A DNA stretch of 8,935 nucleotides. It comes from an uncultured Phycisphaerales bacterium. GTDB lineage: Bacteria > Planctomycetota > Phycisphaerae > Phycisphaerales > UBA1924. Made by a program: the position numbers and the translations under genes. This document shows, one piece after another, positions 6,992 through 8,935 of the stretch (positions are counted from its first letter, which is position 1; the number at the start of each line of letters is the position of its first letter). The notes below the pieces were generated by a model, which did no database searches, was not told the origin of the DNA, and worked only from the letters and a program-made list of their open reading frames with translations. The stretch is from NCBI GenBank assembly GCA_937879825.1, contig CALFMQ010000035.1, forward strand, positions 1 through 8,935. Direction: 5' to 3'.

Positions 6992-8146
6992 GTGCGGACG
7001 CTCCTTCTTGCAGGCCGATCGTTTGCGACGCGTGAGCATTCGATGATTTCGCGCGTTGCGGTCGGGTTGATGCAGGAGGGCGTGACGACGGCGATCGCGA
7101 CGCCGCGGTCGCTCGGTGATCCGGAGAGCGCGGGCCTGACGACGCATGTCGCGTACGACGACCTGGGATGGCAGGTGACGCTCAAGTCGCGGGCGGCGGG
7201 GCTGCTGACGATGCTCGCGTCGGAGGAGTACGCGGGGTGGGCGGGGGGCGGTTCGGAGGGCGGGACGATCGATGTGATTCACGCCTGGGGTCACGCGGCG
7301 TGGCCGATGGCGGTCGAGCTGGCGCGCGAGACGGACGCGGCGGTTGTGCTGGATGTGTGGTCGATGGGCGCTGCGGAGCAGATTCGTCGGACGGAGCGTT
7401 CGGCGGCGCGCGGTCGCGAGGAAGCGGTGCGGGGTGTGTGGCTGGCGCCGTCGCGGGGTCTGCTCTCGCAGACGGAGCCGCGGGCGCACCTGTGGCCGTG
7501 CCAGATGCTGCACTGGGGCGTGCACGCGCCCGAGAAGATTCCGGCGTTTGAGAAGAAAGCGCAGTGGTCGATCGGGGTGGTGTGTTCGGGGGAGATGCCC
7601 GAGGCGACGATTGCGATGCTGCAGGGCATCGCGCAGGTGGCGCCGTCGTACCCCGAGATGCTGGTCTTTCTGGATGAGGCGGGCGTGGCGAATGACCATC
7701 GCGTGTGGCGTGCGGCGCAGGAGGCGGGTCTGCTGGACCGCCTTTCGGTGATCGCGGACATGGAGTCTCGGCGCGAGTTGGTGCTGCGGACGGACCTATT
7801 GCTATTGCCGGATGTGGCGGGCGAGACGCGATCGATCATCCTGGATGCGATGGCGCATGGCGTGGTGGTGATCGCGGATGCTTCGACGAGTTCGGATGCG
7901 ATCATCGATGGTCGGACCGCGATGACTGTCGGCGGCCGGGGAGCGGAGCACTGGGCGCGTGCGATTCGGAACGTGCTCGATGACGAGGACACGCACGCGG
8001 CGATTCGGAAGGAAGCGCACCGGCTGATTCTGACGGAGCGGCGGGGGCACGTGCATGTGTCGGCGTTGATGCGTGTGTACGAGGGGCTGACCACGGGCGA
8101 GCCGATCGCGTTCCGTGCTGCGGGTCCGCCTCATTCTTCGCGCTGA
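6992..8146 (+). CDS. GT-B-fold glycosyltransferase-like protein (GT4-type), possibly altered catalytic site
   Basis: This is a 384-residue protein of the group 1 (GT4-like) glycosyltransferase type, a cytoplasmic enzyme class that moves a sugar from a nucleotide donor to an acceptor. The N-terminal Rossmann half shows MRTLLLAGRSF (1-11), HSMISRVAVGLMQEGV (16-31), VIHAWGHAAWPMAVELAR (95-112) and LAPSRGLLSQ (151-160). The C-terminal half starts near IGVVCSGEMPEA (194-205) and has the donor-site-like LLLLPDVAGETRSIILDAMAHGVVVIAD (269-296) and SSDAIIDGRTAMTV (300-313). The normal E-x7-E pair is replaced by Gly277/Asp285 when aligned on the AMA-G motif; Glu278 is one residue off. The usual Lys after the domain linker is not seen. 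GTG is the start because it gives the first beta strand immediately. It lies 32 bases after the ATPase. No other sugar genes are nearby, so acceptor and pathway are unknown. Confidence 0.75.
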   Translation: MRTLLLAGRSFATREHSMISRVAVGLMQEGVTTAIATPRSLGDPESAGLTTHVAYDDLGWQVTLKSRAAGLLTMLASEEYAGWAGGGSEGGTIDVIHAWGHAAWPMAVELARETDAAVVLDVWSMGAAEQIRRTERSAARGREEAVRGVWLAPSRGLLSQTEPRAHLWPCQMLHWGVHAPEKIPAFEKKAQWSIGVVCSGEMPEATIAMLQGIAQVAPSYPEMLVFLDEAGVANDHRVWRAAQEAGLLDRLSVIADMESRRELVLRTDLLLLPDVAGETRSIILDAMAHGVVVIADASTSSDAIIDGRTAMTVGGRGAEHWARAIRNVLDDEDTHAAIRKEAHRLILTERRGHVHVSALMRVYEGLTTGEPIAFRAAGPPHSSR

Positions 8147-8323
8147 GGCCTATAACCCGCGGCGGCGTGAATGTCATGGCCATTTCAAACGGCAGATCTT
8201 GCCAAGCGTCAAAATGCGCGCAATGTATGGATTGCACGGGATTTGCAAAGTGGTCTTGTTCACGGGCGGTACGGGTCAGATGCCTGGAGCCGCGGCCGGG
8301 GCGTTTGTAGAAGGAGCCGAGAG
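8147..8323 (+). promoter_or_regulatory. Non-coding leader with -10 box and a cluster of palindromes upstream of the small exported protein
   Basis: TATAAC at 8151-8156 is a 5-of-6 match to a -10 box, though no good -35 is seen. From 8171 to 8260 the G+C content falls to 47 percent (42 of 90 bases counted), against about 70 percent in a sampled nearby coding line. Perfect palindromes occur at 8176-8183 (ATGGCCAT), 8194-8199 (AGATCT), 8215-8222 (TGCGCGCA) and 8242-8249 (TTTGCAAA). Two alternative 5-bp hairpins share one arm: 8220-8224 with 8231-8235, or 8232-8236 with 8244-8248. The frame is open from ATG 8171, but start choice and composition argue that this part is untranslated. It could be an operator region or structured 5' leader; no known riboswitch is recognised. 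Confidence 0.45.
8311..8316 (+). promoter_or_regulatory. Strong ribosome binding site for the gene at 8324
   Basis: AAGGAG (within AGAAGGAG) lies 7 bases before ATG 8324. It is the best Shine-Dalgarno sequence in the window and decides this start over the upstream in-frame ATG at 8171. Confidence 0.75.
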
Positions 8324-8893
8324 ATGGCGGCGATGAGTGTTCTCGCAGCGGTGGCGTTTGTTTCTATGGGTTCTGGTTATCACCACCAGAACCAGGTGTC
8401 CGAGCGATTGCTGGCGACGGCGTCGCCCTGCAACGATGCCAATGGCGTGGTGTGGCGGGACAGCCAGGGCGCGCGTGCGTGCACGTACGGCGGGCTTGGG
8501 GCGGCCAAGTACGGCGCGCCGGAGGAGTTGGCGGATGAGTTGGTGTATGTGCGGATTGATCACACGGTGATCGCGATCAGCCCGTGGGAGCAGTTCACGG
8601 CGCAGGGTCATCAGAAGCTCGAGCGTGCGCGTGTTCAGTGGCTGCGCGAGAAGGGCTTGGTCGGCGGCGTGCGTACGCACGTGAATCCGGCGCACCACGA
8701 TCACGCGACCGGGACCGACCTTGCGAAGAACGAAGGCGGCGAGATCAAGCCGCGTGCGATTATTCATATCCGCGATCGGAGCGCGCCTCCCTCGGGGCCG
8801 CTCCGCGCGGAACGGGATGCCAAGCCGTTGTTCCGAGTGCTGCCACCCAACACGGCGCTCGCTCTGGCGGACGAGGCGAACACCGCGGGTTGA
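8324..8893 (+). CDS. Small unrecognised protein, probably exported
   Basis: This is a 189-residue protein of no family I recognise. Residues 1-18 (MAAMSVLAAVAFVSMGSG) are hydrophobic and small-residue-rich, like a short signal peptide or weak anchor, although they lack a positive N terminus. The rest is polar. It has two cysteines (Cys36, Cys53), which could form a disulfide outside the cytoplasm, and a charged, probably helical stretch FTAQGHQKLERARVQWLREK (91-110). Then comes a His-rich patch NPAHHDHATG (121-130), and a Pro/Arg/Ala-rich tail with little predicted structure. GC-rich codon use with G at third positions matches the neighbouring genes, so it looks native and coding. It has its own strong ribosome site and a 177-base gap from the gene before it, so it is probably a separate transcription unit. 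Function is unknown. Confidence 0.65.
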   Translation: MAAMSVLAAVAFVSMGSGYHHQNQVSERLLATASPCNDANGVVWRDSQGARACTYGGLGAAKYGAPEELADELVYVRIDHTVIAISPWEQFTAQGHQKLERARVQWLREKGLVGGVRTHVNPAHHDHATGTDLAKNEGGEIKPRAIIHIRDRSAPPSGPLRAERDAKPLFRVLPPNTALALADEANTAG

Positions 8894-8935
8894 CCGCGCC
8901 ACCATCGGTTCGCCGAGCCGTCGATTTGAATACGG

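Noticed and set aside
8171..8323. ATG 8171 as the start of the last gene (240 residues)
   Set aside because: The extra 51 residues have unlike composition and low G+C, and no ribosome site precedes 8171, whereas ATG 8324 has a strong one. It remains possible at low probability.
8906..8920. Terminator-like hairpin after the last gene (CGGTT/AGCCG, one U-G pair, followed by TCGATTT)
   Set aside because: The stem is only five pairs and the T run is broken; too weak to call.
1..8935. tRNA, rRNA, CRISPR array, insertion sequence or long repeat
   Set aside because: None seen on reading both strands; the window is nearly continuous coding sequence without repeat-spacer structure or transposase motifs.
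8894..8935. Start of another gene at the right edge
   Set aside because: Only 42 bases remain, with no convincing start codon and ribosome site.

Overview
The window is a gene-dense, high-GC stretch (about two thirds G+C in the coding parts) with all convincing genes on the + strand. Codons favour G at the third position, several genes lack a clear Shine-Dalgarno sequence, and the transporter proteins carry unusual hydrophilic or membrane insertions. Together these suggest a bacterium of the Planctomycetota (perhaps Phycisphaerae). That placement is an inference from style and protein architecture; there is no rRNA or marker gene to confirm it.

Positions 2-6959 are an ABC importer operon for peptides or similar solutes (peptide/opine/nickel family). 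In order it holds the 3' end of an OppC/YejE-type permease that begins outside the window, a membrane-anchored family 5 solute-binding protein, an OppB/YejB-type permease, a second OppC/YejE-type permease, and an OppD-type ATPase. Gaps are 2 to 56 bases, so co-transcription is likely. The binding protein would capture substrate outside the cytoplasmic membrane, the B and C permeases would form the channel, and the ATPase would drive import. No OppF-type second ATPase follows, so the ATPase either works as a homodimer or pairs with a subunit encoded elsewhere.

What stands out is that nearly every component is remodelled relative to the textbook family. The binding protein has an uncleaved or lipid anchor plus a coiled-coil stalk. 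The B permease has an extra domain of about 160 residues in its first external loop. The C permease has about four extra transmembrane helices. The first C permease has an expanded loop, and the ATPase has lost the cysteines of the usual OppD C-terminal iron-sulfur motif. This is the best candidate in the window for an under-described system: a structurally expanded peptide importer.

Positions 6992-8146 encode a GT-B-fold, GT4-like glycosyltransferase relative with a degenerate catalytic motif. A promoter-like sequence lies exactly where it would give a leaderless GTG-start transcript. Positions 8147-8323 are a non-coding leader, AT-richer than its surroundings, that contains a cluster of short perfect palindromes. 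It precedes a small unrecognised, probably exported protein (8324-8893) with a strong ribosome binding site. The last 42 bases show no gene.
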